Assembly (NCBI GenBank): GCA_036337945.1
Contig: JAYZDF010000038.1
Location: forward strand, 1-32,505
DNA from: JAYZDF01 sp036337945
GTDB taxonomy: Bacteria > Myxococcota > Kuafuiibacteriia > Kuafuiibacteriales > Kuafuiibacteriaceae
Direction: 5' to 3'
Length of the DNA: 32,505 bases
Below are positions 23,989 to 31,950 of the stretch, in pieces (position 1 is the stretch's first letter; each line of letters begins with the position of its first letter). The notes below the pieces were generated by a model. That model was not told the origin of the DNA, made no database searches, and saw nothing but the letters and a program-made list of their open reading frames with translations. Both the position numbers and the translations under genes were made by a program.

Positions 23989-24666
23989 ATGTGGCAGTTT
24001 TTTTCTGGTCCCATCAACACGCCTATGCCGACGCCAGAGCAAGCGCCGGCGGGACGTGACGAAAAAATCCCCGTTCCCGAGAAGCATTTTGTCTTGGGAA
24101 CACCACTGGACAGTTCATTCGAAACGTATGACTCCGTCGTTTTCGGAATGGGTTGTTTTTGGGGCGCCGAAAAGAAATTTTGGCAAACCGGACGCGTCCA
24201 TAGCACATCCGTCGGATACGCTGGTGGCTACACCAAAAATCCACATTACCGTGAAGTCTGCTCAGGTCGCACGGGTCATGCAGAAGTCGTTCGCGTGATT
24301 TATCGTGAAAACCAAATTTCGTTCGGCGAACTGCTTCGGATTTTTTGGGAAAATCACGACCCAACGCAGGGCATGAGACAAGGAAACGACGTCGGCACAG
24401 AATATCGCTCCATCATTATCGCGAGCACTGAGCAACAAGTAGAACAGGCCAAGGCTTCGTTGCAGCAATTTCAAAGCGAACTGACGGCCGCTGGCTTTGG
24501 CCCGATTACAACCGAGATTGTTTCAGGCCAAGAGTATTACTTTGCGGAAGATTTTCATCAGCAATACTTGGCAAAGAATCCGGGCGGCTACTGCGGCTTG
24601 GGTGGGACGGGCGTGAGTTGTCCCATTGGCCTCACTCAAAATGCAGATGACGGAAACAACCGCTAA
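23989..24666 (+). CDS. msrA: Peptide-methionine (S)-S-oxide reductase MsrA
   Basis: 225 residues. The catalytic Cys56 is in FGMGCFWGAEKKFW. Family segments VGYAGGYTKNPHYREVCSGRTGHAE and FWENHDPT follow. Resolving cysteines are in GGYCGLGGTGVSCP near the C-terminus, as in E. coli MsrA. It reduces methionine-S-sulfoxide in proteins using thioredoxin. The N-terminal 45 residues with NTPMPTPEQ resemble the E. coli extension, so this is not a secreted form. An AGAGGAT ribosome-binding site precedes the ATG. It converges on the FAD oxidoreductase with 7 bases between stops. Confidence 0.95.
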   Translation: MWQFFSGPINTPMPTPEQAPAGRDEKIPVPEKHFVLGTPLDSSFETYDSVVFGMGCFWGAEKKFWQTGRVHSTSVGYAGGYTKNPHYREVCSGRTGHAEVVRVIYRENQISFGELLRIFWENHDPTQGMRQGNDVGTEYRSIIIASTEQQVEQAKASLQQFQSELTAAGFGPITTEIVSGQEYYFAEDFHQQYLAKNPGGYCGLGGTGVSCPIGLTQNADDGNNR

Positions 24667-24673
24667 ATATCCA

Positions 24674-26218
24674 TTATGACATTGCGGCCTCAGCCGTGCG
24701 TAGTCCACCTATCGCAGTGGCGAGCGTTGATTGTCCCGGAAATCCGCTGTCCCCTACCGTGTAGAGTCCGTTCATCAGCGCGCGTGGAAACATTCCTTGG
24801 TAGTTCTGGAGCCCTACTCTGCGCGGAATTCCTCCCACGTAACCAAAAGCTCTTCTGGTAAAGCGCTCAAAAGTTCTCGGGCTCGCAGTCATTTCGAACT
24901 TCGTTTTTTCTACGACGCTGGGCATCAATGAAGCCAAAGTTTCCTTCATCCGTAGTTGGATCGATTCGATATATTCGCCTTTCTCCTCGTCGGAATAAGA
25001 CAACAGTTCACTCATGGGCACGTGCGTAGAAACCGTCATCGTTCGCTGACCATCGGGAGCACGGTGCGTCTCACGAATATCGCTCACCGAACAAAAGATA
25101 TGGTTCCCGGCGATGAATGGTTTGTTTGGGTTTGCAACCAACTCGTAATGATGCGCCGACGGTGAATCGATCGCATCATGTTCCACGGCCAAATACATCA
25201 TTGCTGCGCCCCACCCTTTTTGGACCCGTTTCGCGCCGGCATCCAACGTTTTGACGGCGTCACGGGAAGGTGTTTGTAGTAACTGCTGCATATTTTGAGG
25301 AAGTAGGTTCGCCAGAACAATCGGCGCACGAATCGGGCCATGCCTTGTCTGTACGGTCCAGCATTTATCATTATACTCCAACGACTTTGCTCTGGTCGAG
25401 AACATCACATCACTGCCGGACCTTGCGATATGGTCGCAAAGCGCAGTGGTAAGGACGCCAATTCCACCAGCAACATGTCCGGTTCCTCGAAAGCAATAAT
25501 CGGTAGCCGCCATCGCGAAAGGTGCCTCAGCATTATCAGAAGGAACTTGAACCGTTATCTGGCAAAGCGCATCGAGATACACCCGCAGCGGCTCAAAGTT
25601 TTGCAACCCAGATTGCTGCACAACCTTTTGCATAGATTTTCCCATCAAACCGAGGAGAGGTAAGTATTTCGGCGAACGAGCAACATGAGTCATAAGCGAG
25701 CGAGCGGTGATCGGAGGAAGTAAATAAGGATCATCAAATAGCGCCCATAGGGTATCCGCAACGTTCTTTTGCTTTTCAAAAAAACGAGCCAATTTCGGCT
25801 TCGATGCCCCAGGTAGCCGAGAAAAGTTCTCCACTAATTCTTCGCGATTGGAGGACACTTCCAGATTCCAATCTGGAGTACGCAACTCAATTAGCGGGTT
25901 CAACCAATCAATGTCGACGGGCAGATCGTACTTATCAATCCAGCGGCGCATGAGCTGACCTTCACCAAAGCCAGAGAACAAGGTCGCACCGGCTTCAAAA
26001 GAATAGCCACTCCGAGTAAAGGTCGAGGCGCAGCCACCAGGATATTTCAAGGCTTCTAAAACCGCGATTCTTGCTCCAGACTCAACGAGCCCCATCGCGG
26101 CTCCAAGGCCACCGAAACCGGTTCCAATAACAATGGCGTCGTAAGAATTCACCCCACCAGGGTCGTAGAACCCTAAATCGAGTTCGTCAATCAGAGAGAA
26201 CTCAGTAAAATCATACAC
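24674..26218 (-). CDS. FAD-dependent oxidoreductase, CrtI/phytoene desaturase-like
   Basis: 514 residues. The dinucleotide-binding motif is AIVIGTGFGGLGAAMGL (about 29-45), with a Glu ending the second strand (VLEALKYPGGCAST). The C-terminal FAD segment is GLYTVGDSGFPGQSTLATAI. This is the carotenoid desaturase / carotenoid isomerase / retinol saturase-like branch of the amino-oxidase superfamily. The reaction is not determined; no carotenoid genes are nearby. An in-frame stop sits directly before the GTG at 26218, and no good ribosome-binding site precedes it; a second GTG at 26152, just before the Rossmann fold, is an alternative start. It lies 33 bases after the metallo-beta-lactamase-fold gene and may be the last gene of that operon. 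Confidence 0.85.
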   Translation of the reverse strand: MYDFTEFSLIDELDLGFYDPGGVNSYDAIVIGTGFGGLGAAMGLVESGARIAVLEALKYPGGCASTFTRSGYSFEAGATLFSGFGEGQLMRRWIDKYDLPVDIDWLNPLIELRTPDWNLEVSSNREELVENFSRLPGASKPKLARFFEKQKNVADTLWALFDDPYLLPPITARSLMTHVARSPKYLPLLGLMGKSMQKVVQQSGLQNFEPLRVYLDALCQITVQVPSDNAEAPFAMAATDYCFRGTGHVAGGIGVLTTALCDHIARSGSDVMFSTRAKSLEYNDKCWTVQTRHGPIRAPIVLANLLPQNMQQLLQTPSRDAVKTLDAGAKRVQKGWGAAMMYLAVEHDAIDSPSAHHYELVANPNKPFIAGNHIFCSVSDIRETHRAPDGQRTMTVSTHVPMSELLSYSDEEKGEYIESIQLRMKETLASLMPSVVEKTKFEMTASPRTFERFTRRAFGYVGGIPRRVGLQNYQGMFPRALMNGLYTVGDSGFPGQSTLATAIGGLRTAEAAMS

Positions 26219-26251
26219 TTACAAATTCTCGAGGAGATATGCGAAAGAATT

Positions 26252-27346
26252 TCAGGGCTTGTCAGCAGCAAGCGGTTCCGCGGTTTGTGCGCTTGAGTCG
26301 AATGGAACTCTTACCTGACCGCCAATTGCCAAGGTCTGAAACGCAGACGAATCGATACCTAGTTCACTTAGCGCCACCCTCAAATCTTCGCGCGGAGCGA
26401 GTAAACCCTCGCCCGCCAGGGGAAAAGTTCCCCAATGCATCGCAACAGAATACTTCGAGCGGACGTCCATATGAATCTTGACCGCCTCTTTTGGGTTCAC
26501 GTGAAAGTCCCGCATGAACCAGCGCGGCACATAGGCGCCGATAGGAATCATGGCTAAATCGAAAGGGCCTATCTTCTGGCCAATCTCTTTGAACTGAACA
26601 TCATTGTAACCCGTATCTCCCGCAAACCAGGATTTGAACGCCCCTACTTGAACGCTCCAAGCGGCCCAGAGTGTATCGAAGCGGTCGAACAGACCTCGGG
26701 CTGACCAGTGCTGAGAAGGCGTCGCCGTCACTTGAATTCCATTGATTTCTTTTTGATCCCACCAGTCGAATTCAACGACATTCGTGACACCAATATCTTT
26801 AAACCAAGACTTTAAGCCGAGGGGTACGCACCACTTCGTAGAATTACCAATTACTCTGACTGTCGCCTCGTCTAAATGGTCGTAGTGATTGTGCGAAATG
26901 ACGACCAAATCTATTTTCGGCAAATCCTCGATTGTGACAGCTGGTTGCGTATATCGCTCGGGTCCTGCAAAACTAACCGGCGAAGCACGTTGTGAGAATA
27001 TAGGGTCGGTAAGAATGTTTTTGCCACTAACCTGAAGCAGAAAAGTGGAGTGGCCAATCCAACTCAGTCTTGCCTGCTCGCTTGAACCAAGCAGCATTTC
27101 TTTCGACAGAACCTTTTTTTCAATCTTCTTTGCGTCCGCCAAATCAGGCGACTTCCACTCACCCGAGAATCGAGCTTTGAGCAGCTTCCACAGTCCCTTA
27201 TTTGATCGCCCGACGATAGGGTTAGTATATCCATCCTCTTGATGGTGCTTAGGCCGTTCAGATGTCATGGGCGGTTGACTCGCGCAGGCCGCGGACGAAA
27301 CCAGCAGCGTCAGAAAAACAGAGTAAGAAAGGCGAAGGCATATCAA
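26252..27346 (-). CDS. NAPE-PLD-like metallo-beta-lactamase-fold hydrolase, probable lipoprotein
   Basis: 364 residues. The start must be TTG at 27346, since an in-frame TGA sits one codon upstream. The next ATG would remove the signal peptide, which ends SSAAC (Cys21). Zinc ligands of the fold are clear: His152, His154, Asp156 and His157 in SHNHYDHLD, then His213, Asp244 in FAGDTGY, and His304 in AMHWGTF. The segments RWFMRDFHVNPKEAV, LTDPIFSQRASP and TPSQHWSARGLFDR are typical of N-acyl-phosphatidylethanolamine phospholipase D-like proteins (the UlaG/RomA group is the wider family). It would hydrolyse a phosphodiester, perhaps of a lipid, outside the cytoplasm. It lies 98 bases downstream of a GDPD lipoprotein gene. 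Confidence 0.85.
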   Translation of the reverse strand: MICLRLSYSVFLTLLVSSAACASQPPMTSERPKHHQEDGYTNPIVGRSNKGLWKLLKARFSGEWKSPDLADAKKIEKKVLSKEMLLGSSEQARLSWIGHSTFLLQVSGKNILTDPIFSQRASPVSFAGPERYTQPAVTIEDLPKIDLVVISHNHYDHLDEATVRVIGNSTKWCVPLGLKSWFKDIGVTNVVEFDWWDQKEINGIQVTATPSQHWSARGLFDRFDTLWAAWSVQVGAFKSWFAGDTGYNDVQFKEIGQKIGPFDLAMIPIGAYVPRWFMRDFHVNPKEAVKIHMDVRSKYSVAMHWGTFPLAGEGLLAPREDLRVALSELGIDSSAFQTLAIGGQVRVPFDSSAQTAEPLAADKP

Positions 27347-27444
27347 TGTTCAACTCGGGAAGCACCTATACAGCGTGTAGGAGCCCAGATTTATTTCCGT
27401 CAACGGAAATTTAGATGCAGCCGAAAGATACACCTGATGAGTAA

Positions 27445-28368
27445 CTATCGAAATTTTGAGAGGCGGTCGGGGTAATCCGTAATTAGACCATCCACGCCCA
27501 GTTCAAGAAGCGTCTCCATATCGTCAGGACGATTAACCGTCCAGGGGATCACTTTGAGACTTAGAGACTTGGCCTTCGCAAGAAACGCAGAGGAAACGTA
27601 GCCAAAATACGGCGAAATAATATCTACGCCGAGTTCTTTCGCGGTTTCCAAAATTTCCATGCCATTTGCGGCAGAGCCTTTCTTCAATTGCTTCTCTTGC
27701 TCTGGAGTCGGTTCGAACAGAGCCGCTAATGCGACATCGGGTAGATGCTCTTTCACCATCGGCAAAAGCTCTAAACGAAAAGACTGTACCGTGGTTCGCT
27801 TGGCCACATCATTTTTGAGCACTGCGATTTTGAGAGCCTCCACTGAGCGCGCTAATTCCTCCTCCGTAAAATCTTCGCTGACTTTGACCTCTACATTGAA
27901 CCGCATTGGGACAGACACCGAACTCGACGATTCATACGCCCGAATCTTGGTAAAAAACTCTGATAGCGTCACGAGAGATTCACCGGGTGACAGTTCCTGG
28001 CCTGGGAACCGAGCGTTCGGTTTGCTTCCGCAATCGAAGGTTTTTAGCTCAGACACGGTCATTTGACGAACCGGCTGTTTTTCAATCGGTCCACCATCTC
28101 TGCGTTGGCACAAACCAGGGTTGGTTTCGACATCATGATGAATTATCAGGTCCCCATCCTTGGTCAAGGTTGTATCCAGCTCAATCGTGTTCATCCCGTA
28201 TCTGTAGCATTGAAGAAACGATACCATCGTGTTTTCAGGGCTTAGTCCCCGAGCTCCCCTATGTCCTTGAAAATCAATTTGATTGAAACGAGAGGTTGGC
28301 TTCATAGTCGTTTGGCACCCCATATTCATCACGGTTGCTATGCATAAAGTGCTCTTGATGAGTTTCAC
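27445..28368 (-). CDS. Glycerophosphodiester phosphodiesterase, lipoprotein
   Basis: 307 residues. The signal peptide ends MNMGC with the lipid cysteine at 18. GDPD motifs: GHRGARGLSPENT with His36 and Glu45, IELDTTLTKDGDLIIHHD with Glu63, Asp65 and His78. Downstream are VEVKV, and the barrel end VDGLITDYPDRL. It hydrolyses glycerophosphodiesters to glycerol-3-phosphate and an alcohol such as ethanolamine; the lipid anchor puts it in the envelope (periplasm or surface). It is the first gene of the minus-strand run with the NAPE-PLD-like and FAD genes, and is divergent from an ethanolamine-type permease. This supports a role in salvage of phospholipid breakdown products. Confidence 0.93.
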   Translation of the reverse strand: MKLIKSTLCIATVMNMGCQTTMKPTSRFNQIDFQGHRGARGLSPENTMVSFLQCYRYGMNTIELDTTLTKDGDLIIHHDVETNPGLCQRRDGGPIEKQPVRQMTVSELKTFDCGSKPNARFPGQELSPGESLVTLSEFFTKIRAYESSSSVSVPMRFNVEVKVSEDFTEEELARSVEALKIAVLKNDVAKRTTVQSFRLELLPMVKEHLPDVALAALFEPTPEQEKQLKKGSAANGMEILETAKELGVDIISPYFGYVSSAFLAKAKSLSLKVIPWTVNRPDDMETLLELGVDGLITDYPDRLSKFR

Positions 28369-28421
28369 GACTAGCGCTTAGCATAATTCGTCCTCGTTTC
28401 AAATACAGCCGCACCCTTATC

Positions 28422-28437
28422 CGCAATCTATCTTGCG
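28422..28437. promoter_or_regulatory. Short inverted repeat in the GDPD/permease divergent region
   Basis: CGCAA (28422-28426) and TTGCG (28433-28437) are perfect inverted halves around TCTATC. The site lies between the divergent GDPD gene and the permease gene, so it could be shared by both promoters. Five-base arms are short and may be chance. Confidence 0.22.
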
Positions 28438-28484
28438 CAATGTTCGTTTCCATCTCTTCCTCAAAGCATGATAAGCTCCGAGGC

Positions 28485-29945
28485 ATGGGATCAAAGAAGT
28501 CAGGGTCGGTCGAATATGCAACCGTTGATGATCAGTACTTTGAACAACGAAAGCTTAGGCCTTATGCGCGAGTCTTTCACTTATGGGCTTTAGGGGTCGG
28601 TGCCGTGATTTCCGGCGACTTTTTCGGCTGGAACTTTGGTCTCGCCGCGGGCGGCTTCGGTGGACTACTCATCGCGCTTATTATCATTACGCTGATGTAC
28701 GTCGGCCTATGTTACAGCATTGCCGAAATGTCTCCCGCCCTACCCCATGCTGGAGGCGCTTACTCCTTCGCGAGATCATCTATGGGCCCGTGGGCGGGTT
28801 ATATCACCGGACTCGCGGAAAATATGGAATATATCCTTACCCCAGCGGTGATCGTGGTCGGTATAGGTGGCTATATGGGTGCAATAACGGGTAGTCCAGC
28901 CAGCTTTGCCCCAATCTGGTGGTTAGTGGCGTACGCAATGTTTGTCGGACTCAACATTTGGGGCGTAGAACTCTCCTTCAAATTCTCGGTGGTCATCACT
29001 TTCTTAGCCTTGGGTATCCTCATCGTTTTCTACATTGGTGCGATTGGCCACTTTGACTTGGAGCAATGGGCTCTAAACATCGCTCCTGCTTCTGCCGAAG
29101 GTAGCCGCTGGCTGCCTTACGGTATCAAAGGTGTTTTTGGTGCCCTGCCCTTTGCTATTTGGTTCTACCTTGCGATCGAAGAGCTCCCCTTGGCTGCCGA
29201 AGAATCTCATGACCCCAAAAAGGATATGCCCAAGGGACTGCTGTACGGACTCCTGACGCTCGTGATCTGCGCGTTCTTAACTCTGTTCTTGAACACGGGC
29301 ATTCATCCTGGAGCCGAAGCTTTAGCCAAATCAGATGAACCACTTTTCGAAGGCTTTAAGGCCATCTTCGGAGACGGCATGCATACCAAGATTCTCGCCC
29401 TCATCGCCGTTGCGGGACTTATCGCGAGCTTTCACACCATCATCTTCGCCTATGGACGTCAGATCTTCTCACTCTCAAGAGCCGGCTATTTTCCTCGATT
29501 CTTGTCATTGACTCACTCCAAACGACAAACGCCCCATGTGGCTCTGATTGCCGGAGCGATACTCGGATATATAGTCGCATTGCTTATCCACTTTCTTGGC
29601 TCTGACCACCCCGTAGGTGCCGTCCTACTAAACATGGCGGTCTTCGGTGCAGTACTGTCCTATATTCTTCAAATGGTCGCGTTCATTATTCTCCGGCGAA
29701 AAATGCCCAATATTGAACGGCCGTTTGTCAGCCCGCTCGGTATTCCAGGTGCAGCGTTCGCACTGATCATATGCTGTGTCACACTCATTGGCTTATTTTT
29801 TTCAGACCCTGTGTATCGACGCGTTGTGATTGGTGCCGCGATTTGGTTTGCCTTGGGCATTGCTTATTTTGGGCTCTATGGACGTCATCATTTGGTTCGC
29901 GCACCAGAAGAAGACTTCGCCCTGAAAATGAACGAGACCGACTAA
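28485..29945 (+). CDS. Amino acid/ethanolamine permease (APC superfamily, EAT type)
   Basis: About 486 residues from ATG 28485; an ATG at 28440 would add 15. At least eleven hydrophobic helices are visible. The first helix region has GVGAVISGDFFGWNFGLAAGG, the signature of bacterial ethanolamine permeases, and later FAYGRQIFSLSRAGYFP and the TPHVALI segment fit the same group. It should import a small amine or amino acid with a cation. The EAT assignment is from motif memory, so a general amino acid permease remains possible. The neighbours (GDPD lipoprotein divergent, NAPE-PLD-like) support ethanolamine. Ethanolamine ammonia-lyase genes are not in the window. Confidence 0.85.
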   Translation: MGSKKSGSVEYATVDDQYFEQRKLRPYARVFHLWALGVGAVISGDFFGWNFGLAAGGFGGLLIALIIITLMYVGLCYSIAEMSPALPHAGGAYSFARSSMGPWAGYITGLAENMEYILTPAVIVVGIGGYMGAITGSPASFAPIWWLVAYAMFVGLNIWGVELSFKFSVVITFLALGILIVFYIGAIGHFDLEQWALNIAPASAEGSRWLPYGIKGVFGALPFAIWFYLAIEELPLAAEESHDPKKDMPKGLLYGLLTLVICAFLTLFLNTGIHPGAEALAKSDEPLFEGFKAIFGDGMHTKILALIAVAGLIASFHTIIFAYGRQIFSLSRAGYFPRFLSLTHSKRQTPHVALIAGAILGYIVALLIHFLGSDHPVGAVLLNMAVFGAVLSYILQMVAFIILRRKMPNIERPFVSPLGIPGAAFALIICCVTLIGLFFSDPVYRRVVIGAAIWFALGIAYFGLYGRHHLVRAPEEDFALKMNETD

Positions 29946-29968
29946 CGATATAAACAATACGAGCGTCA

Positions 29969-30793
29969 ATGTCTGCTGGCTTCGGCCAATCGCGCGTTGT
30001 ATATACAGACGCGATGCACACACCTTCCGAAATCGAACAAACAGCCAATCGAAACAAGGACGCAGTGGCTCTAGTCACCGGAGCCTCGGCAGGAATTGGA
30101 GCCGCAGTGGCGCAGGCGCTGCTCCATCAAGGCTTTCGAGTGGCTGCTTGCGCTCGACGCCTAGACAAACTCACCGAGGTTTTGAAAGAAGCGGACCCAG
30201 ACCAAACACGTAGTCTAGCGATTGCTACTGATATGAGAGATATCAGCCAAATCGAACAGATGTTTGCCCAGATTCGTGAGACCTGGGGTGGAGTGAACGT
30301 GCTTATCAATAATGCCGGGCTTGGTCACAATGCCCCATTACTCAGCGGAGACCCCGAAATGTGGCGCGAGATGCTCGATCTCAACGTACTTGCCTTATGT
30401 GTTTGCACCAAAGAAGCCGTCGCAGACATGAGGCGAATGGGCGACAAAGGACACGTTATCCATATCGGTTCCATGTCGGGTCATCGAGTTCCGGGTGGTT
30501 CGGGCGTCTATTCGGCCACCAAATTTGCCGTACGTTCATTGACCGAGGGACTTAGAACAGAATTGCGCGGACTAAGCAGTGCAATTCGAGTCGGTTGCAT
30601 CAGCCCCGGATTTGTCGAAACAGAATTCGCCGAGCGCTATCACAAGTCCGCTGAAAAAGCGGCTGAAACCTATTCAAGGTTCAAAGTACTTGAATCAAAA
30701 GACATCGCAGATGCGGTGCTCTTCTTGCTAAACTCTCCCGAACATATGCAAGTTCACGACGTACTGATTCGTCCGACTGCACAACCTTCTTAA
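29969..30793 (+). CDS. Classical short-chain dehydrogenase/reductase (DHRS11-like)
   Basis: 274 residues from ATG 29969; ATG 30014 is an equally possible start that would omit 15 residues. Classical SDR features: TGASAGIG (38-45), NNAG (114-117), catalytic Ser168, Tyr181 and Lys185 in YSATK. The CARRLDKL segment after the second strand has a basic pair that favours NADP. The cARxxDK pattern recalls DHRS11/YdfG-like enzymes, which reduce varied ketones or oxidise hydroxy amino acids. It follows the permease by 23 bases on the same strand, so it is probably co-transcribed and may act on the imported substrate. It overlaps the convergent LOG gene stop by 4 bases. Confidence 0.9.
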   Translation: MSAGFGQSRVVYTDAMHTPSEIEQTANRNKDAVALVTGASAGIGAAVAQALLHQGFRVAACARRLDKLTEVLKEADPDQTRSLAIATDMRDISQIEQMFAQIRETWGGVNVLINNAGLGHNAPLLSGDPEMWREMLDLNVLALCVCTKEAVADMRRMGDKGHVIHIGSMSGHRVPGGSGVYSATKFAVRSLTEGLRTELRGLSSAIRVGCISPGFVETEFAERYHKSAEKAAETYSRFKVLESKDIADAVLFLLNSPEHMQVHDVLIRPTAQPS

Positions 30794-31932
30794 TCTTGTC
30801 GCACAGCTTCCGGGGGGTGCTCTTCAATAAAGCGGACAATCTCGTCTTCATCATCGAGAGCCGTCAACAGAGAACCATACTGCCGATCGTGCGCGAGTTT
30901 GGATAAAAGCGGATAGACCGGTTTTGTCTCAGACCAATAATTCGTATTGAGAAAGACCATGGGGCTAATGAGGCCGGTGCTGCCGTAGTGATTCTGACAA
31001 GCATCCAAGAACACCTCCTGAATGGTTCCCGCGCTTCCTGGCGCATAAATCACGCCGTGCGTTGCAATCGTCAGTAGACCATCCTCCCGAAGACTATTCG
31101 AGAAGTATTTCGCAATGTGCGTGGCAAATAAATTTGGAGGCTCGTGCCCATAATACCAAGTAGGGATCCCTAGGCTTGTACCGGGACTGGTCTGGCAATC
31201 ATTGATGACTGTCAGCGCTGTATCCCACCAAGCCTCGTCTTTGTAGCTAGGTGCTGCGGAAAGCCGTTCTATAGCCAGGTCAATGGCATCGATGGGTTGA
31301 TTGCTCAGAAATGCACCTAAATTAGATGCCTCCATTGCTCCTGGACCACCACCAGTCGCAACCAACACGGACGAATCAAGGTTCGCAAGTTTGTGCGCAA
31401 TTCGCGCAACTTTACGAAACGATGTGTCTGTTCGCAACATACTGTGCCCTCCCATGATCGCGACGACTTTCCGCGGTTTTCCGTCATTGTCGAGAAAATC
31501 AGCCAACGCGTCGTCGATAGAGTGATCATGCAATCGCTGAGCAAGAGCCTCTGCTACGGGAGGTTTATGAGTGTTTTCTTTTGCACAGCGATAGTGTTCG
31601 TACACGAGAGCATCCCGGCTTTTGGCTATCGATTTGTAGTCGCCTAGGTTATAACCTTCGGACAGTTCCTGCGGAGAGTACAAGCTGTTTCTGTATAGTC
31701 GATACGGCATCGCGTCTAGGCTTGGAAATATTACGCCACCACGTTTTTGAATACTTATCGCGACCTCGTCGGACATATGACAGCCAAGGAACACCGAGGA
31801 ATGAACGTCTCGCGCAAGCAGTTCGTTCTCATAGTCCCTCAAGTCGAGTCCTTGCACTACGACGTGGGAAAAATCGGGGTTCTTTTCGAGATGAGCCTTA
31901 ATATTCTCAAGATTATCAATTTCAATTTTCAT
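30790..31932 (-). CDS. LOG-family Rossmann-fold nucleotide-binding protein (long form)
   Basis: 380 residues, about twice the usual 180-200 of plant-type LOG proteins. The core motifs are in the second half: MGGHS at 160-164, GGGPGAMEASNLGA (194-207) and the signature PGSAGTIQE (298-306), where the canonical form is PGGxGTxxE. The first 150 residues form an extra domain, as in long nucleotide 5'-monophosphate nucleosidases such as PpnN, though it is not a close match. Members hydrolyse nucleotide monophosphates to base and ribose-5-phosphate. The Gly-to-Ser change in the active-site loop may alter activity. No ribosome-binding site is clear before the ATG. Single gene. Confidence 0.8.
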   Translation of the reverse strand: MKIEIDNLENIKAHLEKNPDFSHVVVQGLDLRDYENELLARDVHSSVFLGCHMSDEVAISIQKRGGVIFPSLDAMPYRLYRNSLYSPQELSEGYNLGDYKSIAKSRDALVYEHYRCAKENTHKPPVAEALAQRLHDHSIDDALADFLDNDGKPRKVVAIMGGHSMLRTDTSFRKVARIAHKLANLDSSVLVATGGGPGAMEASNLGAFLSNQPIDAIDLAIERLSAAPSYKDEAWWDTALTVINDCQTSPGTSLGIPTWYYGHEPPNLFATHIAKYFSNSLREDGLLTIATHGVIYAPGSAGTIQEVFLDACQNHYGSTGLISPMVFLNTNYWSETKPVYPLLSKLAHDRQYGSLLTALDDEDEIVRFIEEHPPEAVRQD

Positions 31933-31950
31933 AATTTGGTAATGTACGCT

